A stretch of DNA of 7,594 nt from positions 1-7,594 of the forward strand of contig JANNAV010000074.1 in the NCBI GenBank assembly GCA_031384695.1. Direction: 5' to 3'. This document shows positions 1-6,500 of this stretch, piece by piece (position 1 is the first letter of the stretch; the number at the start of each line of letters is the position of its first letter). Source of the stretch: JANNAV01 sp031384695. GTDB taxonomy: Bacteria; Pseudomonadota; Alphaproteobacteria; Rhodobacterales; Rhodobacteraceae. A model generated the notes under the pieces. That model had not been told where the DNA came from. It did not search any database and saw only the letters and a program-made list of their open reading frames with translations. The position numbers were made by a program, and so were the translations under genes.

Positions 1-28
1 GCCTCCGGCCTAATGGGCAACGTCCCGA

Positions 29-51
29 GAAACTCTCTCCCAGAGAGTTTC
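29..51 (-). terminator. Perfect 10-bp hairpin after the adenylate cyclase gene; probable terminator
   Basis: Bases 29-38 (GAAACTCTCT) pair perfectly with bases 42-51 (AGAGAGTTTC) around a three-base loop. The hairpin lies 27 bases past the stop codon of the adenylate cyclase gene, in the only non-coding stretch at this end of the window. It has no run of T after the stem on either strand beyond the TTTC closing the stem, so it is not a textbook rho-independent terminator. It could still stop transcription, shield the 3' end of the mRNA, or serve convergent genes from both sides; what lies beyond base 1 is not visible. Confidence 0.55.
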
Positions 52-78
52 CAAGATCGGTCCGGGGCATCCCCCCCC

Positions 79-1458
79 TCACGCCCGCACCACCACATCC
101 ACCAACCGCGATATCCCGGCCACGCGCTGCCCGGCCCGCACCTCCACCGCCGCCCCCTCAAACCCCTGCGCCTGCGCCTCGGCATAGGTCGCCGCATCCG
201 TCAGCGCGCGGGTTTTCTGCACCTTGTTGGCCCCTTCCAGCTTGGCCGCCAGATTGACCGGATTGCCGATCACGGTGAATTCCAGCCGGTCCGCAGACCC
301 CACAGCCCCCACCGTCACCCCGCCACTGGCCACCGCCACCCCGATCTGAAACCGCCCCGGCCAGCCCATGGCACCAAACGCATCCCCCGCAGCCTCCAGC
401 GCCGCGATCACCGCCACCCCCGCCCGCAGCGCATCGGCGGCATAGGTTGCGCTGGGCTGCACCGCGCCAAACGTCGCCAGAATCCCGTCGCCCAGAAACT
501 TGTCGATCTGCCCACCGCAACGCTCGATCTCGGGCAGGACCATCTCTTGATACCGCGCCAGAACCTGCATCACCACCGCAGGCTCCAGCCGCTCGGCGGT
601 GGTGGTAAAGCTGCGCACATCGACAAACAGGATCGCCGCATTGCGCGCCTCGCCCCGGCCCGCACTTGGCAGATTGTCGGAAAGCGTGATGGAATCCGCC
701 ACCTCAGGTGCAAAGAACCGCTTCAGATCATCCGCTGCCGTCTGGCTCTGGATCGAGTTGAACAGCACCTGCCGCCCCCGGTACTGCGCCAGAGACAAGA
801 TCACCGTTACCCCAAGGATGGCCAGTATCTTGTCGATCTCGGCCCCGATCAGGATGGAATTCGAGGTCATGTATTCCACATAATCGCGGGTGATGTGCAT
901 GCGGCCCATATCCGCCGTCAGCGCATAACCCGCCAGCGCGGTCCACCCCAACGCCGCCGACAATCCCGTCATCAACACGAATCGCGGGTCCGACCGCAGG
1001 GTGCGCAGGGCGATGAAGATATAGAAATAGGCGATGGTGGGGGCCTTCAGATAGAACGCCGGGTGCTGGGCATATTGCACATGAAACGAAAAGATCAGCC
1101 CGCACAGCAGCAGCGTATCGACGATGATCGAGACCACCAGATACCAGTTCGGCAAGGTGATCCGGTAAGACAGCGTCAGGCGCAGCACCGTGAAGGCGAA
1201 ATACCCCGCCAGCACCAGCGGCACGAAAGATATCCCCAAAGCCCCCTCGGCGCGCGGTGCAATCGAATAGAGCGCCCCGAAGAACAGCACGATGGAAAGC
1301 TGCACCCAACCGATCAGCCGCTCGGCCTTGGCCTCGCGCCGGTCGATCTCCATCATCACCCGTGGCGGTATGCCATCATCCGTCGGCCCGCCGTTGCGCA
1401 CATAGCGCAGGAACGCCCAAACCCTGTTCTGCTGCTCCGCCAAACGCCCGCTCCCCAT
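79..1458 (-). CDS. Membrane-anchored class III adenylate cyclase
   Basis: Product of 459 residues that should make cAMP from ATP at the cytoplasmic face of the inner membrane. The N-terminal half holds about six hydrophobic segments (roughly residues 50-68, 77-97, 105-127, 139-153, 158-183 and 206-225), followed directly by a class III cyclase domain (about 272-455); I see no HAMP linker. Seen in the domain: metal-binding Asp280 in FVDVRSF, Lys320 and the second metal ligand Asp324 in GGQIDKFLGDG, and FTVIGNPVNLAAKLEG with Thr395 and Asn402. Lys320 with Thr395 fits ATP, not GTP, and resembles class IIIb enzymes. The usual transition-state Arg four residues after Asn402 is Lys406. No clear Shine-Dalgarno sequence precedes the ATG at 1458, and Met35/Met36 (ATG ATG) are possible alternative starts. 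It follows mrr after a 104-base gap, so it may have its own promoter. The ligand or signal sensed by the membrane part cannot be told. Family assignment is secure; the exact start is not. Confidence 0.9.
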   Translation of the reverse strand: MGSGRLAEQQNRVWAFLRYVRNGGPTDDGIPPRVMMEIDRREAKAERLIGWVQLSIVLFFGALYSIAPRAEGALGISFVPLVLAGYFAFTVLRLTLSYRITLPNWYLVVSIIVDTLLLCGLIFSFHVQYAQHPAFYLKAPTIAYFYIFIALRTLRSDPRFVLMTGLSAALGWTALAGYALTADMGRMHITRDYVEYMTSNSILIGAEIDKILAILGVTVILSLAQYRGRQVLFNSIQSQTAADDLKRFFAPEVADSITLSDNLPSAGRGEARNAAILFVDVRSFTTTAERLEPAVVMQVLARYQEMVLPEIERCGGQIDKFLGDGILATFGAVQPSATYAADALRAGVAVIAALEAAGDAFGAMGWPGRFQIGVAVASGGVTVGAVGSADRLEFTVIGNPVNLAAKLEGANKVQKTRALTDAATYAEAQAQGFEGAAVEVRAGQRVAGISRLVDVVVRA

Positions 1459-1562
1459 CCGAATGCCCGGATGATACGCACAAACCGCGCGAAAGGCTGT
1501 AAAGGTTACACCGCCTCACAGCGGATTGAGCATTGTAACAATCAGCGCGCCGAATTGTGTCC
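1459..1562 (-). promoter_or_regulatory. Intergenic gap before the adenylate cyclase; possible promoter/operator region with two short inverted repeats
   Basis: This is the longest gap between genes in the window. It holds two AT-rich inverted repeats in a GC-rich setting: TGTAA-AGG-TTACA at 1498-1510 and ATTGT-A-ACAAT at 1532-1542 (both as read on the + strand), with centres 33 bases apart, close to three helical turns. Both contain the word TGTAA. A sequence TATCAT (minus strand, 1476-1471) resembles a -10 box but has no matching -35 at a normal distance. There is no terminator-like stem with a T tract after mrr, so read-through from upstream is also possible. That this region regulates the cyclase is inference only. 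Confidence 0.35.
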
Positions 1563-2504
1563 TTAACCGGCGTTCAGGTCGGCAAAATAATCCTCGTCGA
1601 CACCCTTGATCACATAGGTGGTGCGTGCCCGCACCCCCACGCCGTAGCGGATCATCAACCGCGCCAGTTCCTGCCCGTTGATCAGCACGATCCGGTGCTG
1701 CACCTTGCCCAGAAACCCCTTCGCCTCGACGGAAAAATCCGAGGTGGTCACAAACACCCCTTTGGTCGCGCCCTCGCCGTTCAGGGAGCCTACAAATTGC
1801 TGAATGGCCGGTCGCCCGACCTTGTTTTCCGGCGCATAACGTTTGGCCTGAATATAGACCGCGTCCAACCCCAGCGCGTCCTCATGGATGATCCCGTCAA
1901 TGCCACCGTCACCACTGGTCTTGGTCATCAGCGCCTTGGAAAGATCGCCACCGCCATAGCCCATCGCCGACAGCAGATCGAGGATAAGCCGTTCAAAGCG
2001 GACAGGCGAGATATCCTTGAGGATCAGCAGAAGCTCATCACGCAACGCCGCGTCCAGAATCGACTGCGCCACCGCCATGGCGTCTTCAGGGCTTTGCGCG
2101 GCAGTCGTGAAGGCCGAGGTTGCGGGTGTCAAAGAGGCAATGTCGCCCGCCGCGTCGCCCTTTGGTTTTGCAACCCAATCCTGAAATCCTTCGAATGCCG
2201 CCAGCGTGAGGTTGTCGATCTTGCCGGGATTCTTCGCCAATACCTCCCGCCCGCTTTCGGTGATGACGTGTTTGTTGCGGCTCGGCGACCTCAGCAACCC
2301 TGCCTTGGAAAGATAAGTTCGTGCCCAATGCGCGCGGTTTGAAAAGTAAGTCTGCGTGCCACTTGGCATCAATTCTTCAGCTTCCTCTTCGGTGATCCCA
2401 AAATGTGCCTTCAAGCCCGGCATGCAGGCGGCTACATTGGTCGCCCCATCCCTGAAAAGCACCAGCACAGGCAGCATCATCGTCTGATAATCAGGAACTG
2501 CCAT
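1563..2504 (-). CDS. mrr: Mrr-type type IV restriction endonuclease
   Basis: Product of 313 residues, close to the length of E. coli Mrr. Members of this family cut DNA carrying modified (methylated) bases and need no partner methyltransferase. Residues 1 to about 95 look like the Mrr N-terminal winged-helix domain, with a helix-rich start and SGREVLAKNPG near 84-94. A linker of about 50 residues rich in Ala and Thr follows. The C-terminal nuclease domain begins near 165 with FERLILDLL and has the PD-(D/E)XK-like Mrr signature: GDGGIDGII (Asp203) and YIQAKRY (Gln219-Ala220-Lys221), so the catalytic residues appear intact. The ATG lies 3 bases after the dxs stop (TGA GCG ATG) with no good Shine-Dalgarno sequence, which suggests translational coupling. 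GC content over 2161-2460, its 5' half, is 164/300 (about 55%) against 209/300 (about 70%) over 2821-3120 in dxs, a sign of recent acquisition. No methylase, specificity subunit or transposase is beside it. The target is unknown. Confidence 0.88.
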   Translation of the reverse strand: MAVPDYQTMMLPVLVLFRDGATNVAACMPGLKAHFGITEEEAEELMPSGTQTYFSNRAHWARTYLSKAGLLRSPSRNKHVITESGREVLAKNPGKIDNLTLAAFEGFQDWVAKPKGDAAGDIASLTPATSAFTTAAQSPEDAMAVAQSILDAALRDELLLILKDISPVRFERLILDLLSAMGYGGGDLSKALMTKTSGDGGIDGIIHEDALGLDAVYIQAKRYAPENKVGRPAIQQFVGSLNGEGATKGVFVTTSDFSVEAKGFLGKVQHRIVLINGQELARLMIRYGVGVRARTTYVIKGVDEDYFADLNAG

Positions 2505-2507
2505 CGC

Positions 2508-4421
2508 TCACGCCCGCTTCCCCACTACCGCCACACCCAGCGTTTCCAGTACTTTGGCCTCGATCTGCCCCGCGTCCATCCCCGCCACCCGGTACATCGC
2601 TTCGGGGCTGGCCTGATCAATGAACACATCCGGCAGCACCATCGAGCGGTATTTCAAGCCACGGTCAAACACCCCCGCCTCGGCCAGCAATTGCGCCACA
2701 TGGCTGCCAAAGCCGCCGATGGCGCCTTCCTCTACCGTGATCAGCGCCTCGTGATCACGCGCCAGCGCCAGGATCAACTCCCAGTCCAGCGGCTTGGCAA
2801 AGCGCGCGTCCGCCACCGTTGGTGCTATCCCCCGCGCGGCCAAAGCCTCCGCCGCCTTCAGAACCTCGGCCAGCCGGGTGCCATAGGACAGGATCGCCAC
2901 CCGGCTGCCCTCGCGCATCACCCGACCCCGGCCAATCGGCAGGGGCACGCCGCGCGCGGGCATCTCTACCCCCACACCTTCGCCACGCGGAAAGCGGAAG
3001 GCAATCGGCCCCGTATCATGCGCCGCAGCCGTCGCCACCATATGCACCAGTTCCGCCTCATCCGCCGCCGCCATCACCACGAACCCCGGCAGATTGGCCA
3101 GAAACGCCACATCGAACGCGCCGGCATGCGTCGCGCCATCCGCCCCAACCAGCCCGGCGCGGTCAATGGCAAAGCGCACCGGAAGGCGCTGGATCGCCAC
3201 ATCATGCACCACCTGATCATAGCCGCGCTGCAGGAAGGTGGAATAGATCGCGCAGAAGGGCTTCATGCCGCCCGCAGCCAGCCCCGCCGCAAAGGTGACT
3301 GCATGCTGCTCGGCAATCCCCACATCAAAGCACCGCGCCCCGAACCGCGCCGCGAACTGATCAAGGCCGGTGCCATCCGGCATCGCCGCCGTGATCGCCA
3401 CGATGCGCGGATCGGCTTCGGCCTCGCGGATCAGGCTTTGTGCGAACACCTTGGTATAACTCGGCGCGTTGGACACCGCCTTGGCCTGCACCCCGGTCAG
3501 CACATCAAACTTGCCCGTCGCATGGCCCCGGTCGCGCGCCGCCTCGGCGGGGGCATAGCCTTTGCCCTTCTTGGTCAGCACATGGATCAGCATCGGCCCC
3601 GTCGCCCGCGCCTTGACCGTGCGCAATACCAGCAGCAACTGCTCCATATCGTGGCCATCTATCGGCCCCACATAGGAAAATCCCAGCTCCTCGAACAAGG
3701 TGCCGCCCACGGCGAGGCCCTTCAACAGCTCTTTCGCCCGCCGCGCGCCTTCCTGAAACGGCTCGGGCAACAGCGAAACCATCCCCTTCGCCGCCGATTT
3801 CAACTCCTGAAACGGCGCCCCCGCATACATCCGGCTCAGGTAAGCCGACAGCGCCCCCACCGGCGGGGCGATGCTCATCTCGTTGTCATTTAGCACCACG
3901 AACAGCCGCTTTTTCAGGGCACCTGCGTTGTTCATCGCCTCAAACGCCATGCCCGCCGACATCGCACCATCGCCGATCACCGCAATCGCATCGCCTGCGT
4001 CGCCGCCCAGTTCCGCCGCCATGGCAAAGCCCAGCGCCGCCGAGATCGAGGTGGAAGAATGCGCCGCCCCGAACGGATCATAGGGGCTTTCCGAACGCTT
4101 GGTGAAGCCGCTGAGGCCGCCCTCGCTGCGCAGGGTGCGGATCCGGTCACGCCGCCCCGTCAATATCTTGTGCGGATAGCACTGATGCCCCACATCCCAG
4201 ATGATCTTGTCGCGCGGCGCATCGAAAACCGCATGCAGCGCCACCGTCAACTCCACCACGCCAAGGCCCGCCCCCAGATGGCCGCCGGTTACCGACACTG
4301 CCGAGATCGTCTCCGCTCGCACCTCATCGGCCAGTTGCCGCAGTTGCGCCTCGGAAAACCCCTTAATATCCGAAGGCAGCTTTACCCTGTCCAGCAGCGG
4401 GGTCTTGGGTCGCTCGCTCAT
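2508..4421 (-). CDS. dxs: 1-deoxy-D-xylulose-5-phosphate synthase
   Basis: Product of 637 residues, full length for the family. It condenses pyruvate and glyceraldehyde 3-phosphate, with loss of CO2, to 1-deoxy-D-xylulose 5-phosphate, the first step of the MEP isoprenoid pathway; it uses thiamine diphosphate and Mg2+ in the cytoplasm. Seen: GGHLGAGLG (His48) and WDVGHQ early; the thiamine diphosphate motif GDGAMSAG (150-157) running to NDN (178-180); the pyrimidine-binding domain with DVGIAEQHAVTFAAG (catalytic-type Glu371); RAGLVGADGATHAG (421-434); and a C-terminal transketolase domain from about 500. An upstream in-frame ATG at 4451 would overlap ispA by 17 bases. I prefer the ATG at 4421 because GGAGGG lies just before it, it sits 13 bases after the ispA stop, and MSERPKTPLLDRV is the usual N-terminus. 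It lies between ispA and mrr. No key residue is missing. Function is close to certain. Confidence 0.97.
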   Translation of the reverse strand: MSERPKTPLLDRVKLPSDIKGFSEAQLRQLADEVRAETISAVSVTGGHLGAGLGVVELTVALHAVFDAPRDKIIWDVGHQCYPHKILTGRRDRIRTLRSEGGLSGFTKRSESPYDPFGAAHSSTSISAALGFAMAAELGGDAGDAIAVIGDGAMSAGMAFEAMNNAGALKKRLFVVLNDNEMSIAPPVGALSAYLSRMYAGAPFQELKSAAKGMVSLLPEPFQEGARRAKELLKGLAVGGTLFEELGFSYVGPIDGHDMEQLLLVLRTVKARATGPMLIHVLTKKGKGYAPAEAARDRGHATGKFDVLTGVQAKAVSNAPSYTKVFAQSLIREAEADPRIVAITAAMPDGTGLDQFAARFGARCFDVGIAEQHAVTFAAGLAAGGMKPFCAIYSTFLQRGYDQVVHDVAIQRLPVRFAIDRAGLVGADGATHAGAFDVAFLANLPGFVVMAAADEAELVHMVATAAAHDTGPIAFRFPRGEGVGVEMPARGVPLPIGRGRVMREGSRVAILSYGTRLAEVLKAAEALAARGIAPTVADARFAKPLDWELILALARDHEALITVEEGAIGGFGSHVAQLLAEAGVFDRGLKYRSMVLPDVFIDQASPEAMYRVAGMDAGQIEAKVLETLGVAVVGKRA

Positions 4422-4425
4422 CTTG

Positions 4426-4431
4426 CCCTCC
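4426..4431 (-). promoter_or_regulatory. Ribosome binding site that decides the dxs start
   Basis: GGAGGG on the minus strand, 4 bases before the ATG at 4421. It favours this start over the in-frame ATG at 4451, which lies inside the end of ispA. Confidence 0.8.
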
Positions 4432-4434
4432 GGC

Positions 4435-5328
4435 TCAGTTTTCGCGCGCAATCACAAAGCGCGCGCAGTCGATCAGTGTCACGGCATCCGCCCCATAGGG
4501 GTGCAGATGCGCGCAGGACTCTTCTACCAAGGATTTCGCCCTTGCGCGTGCGGCATCAAGACCCAGCAGGGAAACAAAGGTCGCCTTGCCCGCCGCCGCA
4601 TCCTTTTGCAACCGCTTGCCCGCCTTGGCGGCATCGCCCGTGACATCCAGAATGTCATCGGCAATCTGAAACGCCAGCCCAAGGCAATCGCCGTAGCCCT
4701 GCAACGGTGCCGCGTCTGCCCCCGCCAGCCGCGGGCCCGCCACGGCCGCCCAGGTGATCAGCGCCCCGGTTTTGCCCGCCTGCAACGCGGTGATCTGATC
4801 AAGGTTCAGCGCGGCCCCGGCGGTTTCCGCCGCGATATCGGCCATCTGGCCGCCCACCATGCCCCGCGCCCCCGCCGCCTGCGCCAAACTCAGCGCCAGT
4901 CCGGCCCGCGCCTTAGACGCGCAACCGGTGGACAGCACCAACTCGAACGCCAAAGCCTGCAAAGCGTCGCCCGCCAGCACCGCCATCGCCTCGTCCCATT
5001 TGCGGTGAACGGTGGGCTGGCCGCGCCGCAGATCATCATCATCCATGCAGGGCAGATCATCATGGATCAGCGAGTAGGCGTGCATTGCCTCAATCGCCGC
5101 CGCCGCCGGAGCCGCTTTGCTTGGCAAAATCCCGTGCAGACGGGCGGATTCCATGACCAGAAACCCGCGCAACCCCTTGCCGCCTTTGGTGGCATAAAGC
5201 ATCGCCTCGGGCAAAGCCCCGGTCAGCCTGGCAAGCCGGTCCACCAGTTGCGCCTCAACCAGCCCGCGCGCGCGGGTCAAAGCGGCATCGAATGAGGCCG
5301 CCGCAAGCGTCGCCGAATCGTCAGGCAC
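4435..5328 (-). CDS. ispA: Farnesyl diphosphate synthase (short-chain trans-prenyltransferase)
   Basis: Product of 297 residues, typical for bacterial IspA. It joins isopentenyl diphosphate to dimethylallyl and then geranyl diphosphate to make farnesyl diphosphate, the precursor of quinone side chains, undecaprenyl carriers and, in phototrophs, carotenoids. Seen: first Asp-rich motif DDLPCMD (90-96) with the two-residue insertion of bacterial type II enzymes; second Asp-rich motif in QIADDILD (221-228); diphosphate-binding Lys51, Arg54 and His83; GQMAD at 160-164; and KTG at 186-188. Tyr85, five residues before the first motif, is the aromatic that normally limits the product to C15; geranylgeranyl synthesis is therefore less likely but not excluded. 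The usual GGKRxRP is GGKGLRG here (49-55), with the binding Lys and Arg kept. The start is a GTG, one base inside the xseB stop (TAGTG), preceded by GGAGGGG at 5340-5334. dxs follows after 13 bases, so two isoprenoid enzymes are adjacent. Confidence 0.94.
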   Translation of the reverse strand: MPDDSATLAAASFDAALTRARGLVEAQLVDRLARLTGALPEAMLYATKGGKGLRGFLVMESARLHGILPSKAAPAAAAIEAMHAYSLIHDDLPCMDDDDLRRGQPTVHRKWDEAMAVLAGDALQALAFELVLSTGCASKARAGLALSLAQAAGARGMVGGQMADIAAETAGAALNLDQITALQAGKTGALITWAAVAGPRLAGADAAPLQGYGDCLGLAFQIADDILDVTGDAAKAGKRLQKDAAAGKATFVSLLGLDAARARAKSLVEESCAHLHPYGADAVTLIDCARFVIAREN

Positions 5329-5567
5329 TAAAGCCCCTCCACCGGGGTTACCCCCACCGCGCGGCCCTCGGCGGCGCGGATCAGTTCCACCTTTTCCTCA
5401 GCATCGCGCAGCTTGCCCGCGCAATGCGCCTTCAACGCCGCGCCGCGTTCATACAAGGCAATGGACTGCTCCAGCGCCACTTCGCCGCGCTCCAACTGGC
5501 TGACGACGGCTTCCAGTGCCGCCATCGCCTCTTCAAAGCTCATCCCGGCCACCGCTTTGTCGCTCAT
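5328..5567 (-). CDS. xseB: Exodeoxyribonuclease VII small subunit
   Basis: Product of 79 residues, normal for XseB. Exonuclease VII degrades single-stranded DNA from either end to short oligonucleotides; several XseB chains bind each catalytic XseA chain, whose gene is not in this window. Residues 10-65 form the helical hairpin of the family: SFEEAMAALEAVVSQLERGE, then a second helix from VALEQSIALYERGAALKAHC onward and a basic/acidic stretch ending EEKVELI. The ATG overlaps the deacetylase stop by four bases (ATGA), and AGGAG (5580-5576) lies 8 bases upstream. Its own stop overlaps the GTG of ispA by one base. Coupling of xseB with ispA and dxs is common in bacteria, so the context supports the call. 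Confidence 0.93.
   Translation of the reverse strand: MSDKAVAGMSFEEAMAALEAVVSQLERGEVALEQSIALYERGAALKAHCAGKLRDAEEKVELIRAAEGRAVGVTPVEGL
5334..5340 (-). promoter_or_regulatory. Ribosome binding site that decides the GTG start of ispA
   Basis: GGAGGGG on the minus strand, 5 bases before the GTG at 5328, inside the last codons of xseB. It supports starting ispA at this non-ATG codon, giving an N-terminus (MPDDSATLAAASF) of normal length. Confidence 0.75.
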
Positions 5568-6484
5568 CCGCCCCGCTCCTGCAAAACACCCACATGTGCC
5601 GCGACCGAGGCCGCCAGCGCGTCCAGATCATAGCCGCCTTCCAGCGCCGATACCACCCGCCCGCCCGCATGCACCTCCGCCAGATCGCAAATCCGCCCGG
5701 TCAGCCAGCCGTAATCTTCTGCCTGCCACTCCAGCCCCGCCAAAGGATCATCCGCATGCGCATCAAACCCCGCCGAGATCAGGATCAACTCCGGCTTCCA
5801 TGCCTCCAGCGCCGGGAACACCAGCGCCTCATAGGCCGCCCGCATCGCCGCACCGCCCGAGCCTTCGCGCAACGGCACGTTCAAAATCTGGCCATGCGCG
5901 CCGCTCTCCGAGGCCGAACCCGACCCCGGATAGAGCGGCATCTGATGGCTCGAAACAAAAAGACACCGCCCCTCGTCCCACAACAGGTCCTGCGTGCCAT
6001 TGCCGTGATGCACATCGAAATCCACCACCGCCACCCGGCCCAAACCGTGCAGATCCAGCGCCCGCTTTGCCCCGATGGCCACCGACCCGAACAGGCAAAA
6101 CCCCATCGCCTGCGCCCGCTCCGCATGATGCCCCGGCGGGCGCGCCGCCACAAACGCCGTGCGCGTCTGCCCCGCGATCACCGCATCCACCGCCGCCCCC
6201 ACGCCGCCCACCGCCCGCAAAGCCGCCTCCAGACTGCCCGGCGAAAGATAAGTATCGCCGTCCATCTGCGCCCAGCCCTCCACCGGCCCCGCCAGCACCA
6301 CCCGCGCCAGATAATCCGCCGAATGACAGCGCAACACCTCCGCCTGCTCCGCCAACGGCGCGCTCCGCCGCTCAACGGCAATCCCCGCCAACCCCCGCTC
6401 CACCGCCGCCAGCCGCTCCACCCGCTCCGGGTGCCCCAGCGGCGTCACATGCCCCGCAAAGCCCTCATGGCCAAAAACCAGCAT
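5564..6484 (-). CDS. Histone deacetylase family protein (zinc-dependent deacetylase, acetoin-utilisation/HDAH type)
   Basis: Product of 306 residues. The family removes acetyl groups from lysine side chains, polyamines or other amides using one zinc ion; the bacterial substrate cannot be told from sequence. The arginase-like fold motifs are present in order: GHPERVERL (17-25), RPPGHH (115-120, tandem His119/His120), VVDFDVHHGNGT (153-164) with presumed zinc ligands Asp157 and His159, SAGFDAHADDPLAG (237-250) with presumed third ligand Asp246, and EGGYDL (282-287) with the catalytic-type Tyr285. No signal peptide is seen, so it is probably cytoplasmic. An in-frame stop (TAG) lies 9 bases upstream, so ATG 6484 is the first possible start; its Shine-Dalgarno site is unclear (GGGAG touches the ATG, GAGGGG lies 12 bases upstream). 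The gene starts 16 bases after petR and overlaps xseB by four bases. Family is certain; its role beside isoprenoid genes is not known to me. Confidence 0.92.
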   Translation of the reverse strand: MLVFGHEGFAGHVTPLGHPERVERLAAVERGLAGIAVERRSAPLAEQAEVLRCHSADYLARVVLAGPVEGWAQMDGDTYLSPGSLEAALRAVGGVGAAVDAVIAGQTRTAFVAARPPGHHAERAQAMGFCLFGSVAIGAKRALDLHGLGRVAVVDFDVHHGNGTQDLLWDEGRCLFVSSHQMPLYPGSGSASESGAHGQILNVPLREGSGGAAMRAAYEALVFPALEAWKPELILISAGFDAHADDPLAGLEWQAEDYGWLTGRICDLAEVHAGGRVVSALEGGYDLDALAASVAAHVGVLQERGG

Positions 6485-6500
6485 CTCCCAAATCTACCCC

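Noticed and set aside
71..78. Run of eight C just after the cyclase stop codon (G8 on the coding strand)
   Set aside because: It lies outside the coding frame, so slippage would not alter the protein, and no second reading frame beyond it appears to be used.
1471..1503. Possible promoter before the cyclase: TATCAT (1476-1471) with TTTACA (1503-1498), minus strand
   Set aside because: The spacing is 21 bases, too long for a normal sigma-70 promoter, and the implied transcript would begin only a few bases before the ATG. Mentioned under the intergenic region but not called as a promoter.
13..1566. 517-codon open frame on the + strand opposite the adenylate cyclase
   Set aside because: The translation is Arg-, Pro- and His-rich, low-complexity text with no domain, and it is the antisense of a clear cyclase gene. 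GC-rich codon use removes stops from the opposite strand.
1563..2504. Target-site duplications or inverted repeats flanking mrr
   Set aside because: I compared the bases around both ends of the gene and saw no matching direct or inverted repeats, so there is no sign of a specific mobile element.
2403..3893. 496-codon open frame on the + strand opposite dxs
   Set aside because: Antisense shadow of dxs: no recognisable domain, extreme His/Arg content, and no ribosome binding site or gene neighbours on that strand.
4422..4451. Longer dxs form starting at the ATG at 4451
   Set aside because: It would overlap ispA by 17 bases and add ten residues not typical of the family; GGAGGG before 4421 supports the shorter form.
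4201..5295. Long + strand frame opposite ispA and the start of dxs
   Set aside because: Same antisense artefact. The minus-strand genes here have full family motifs.
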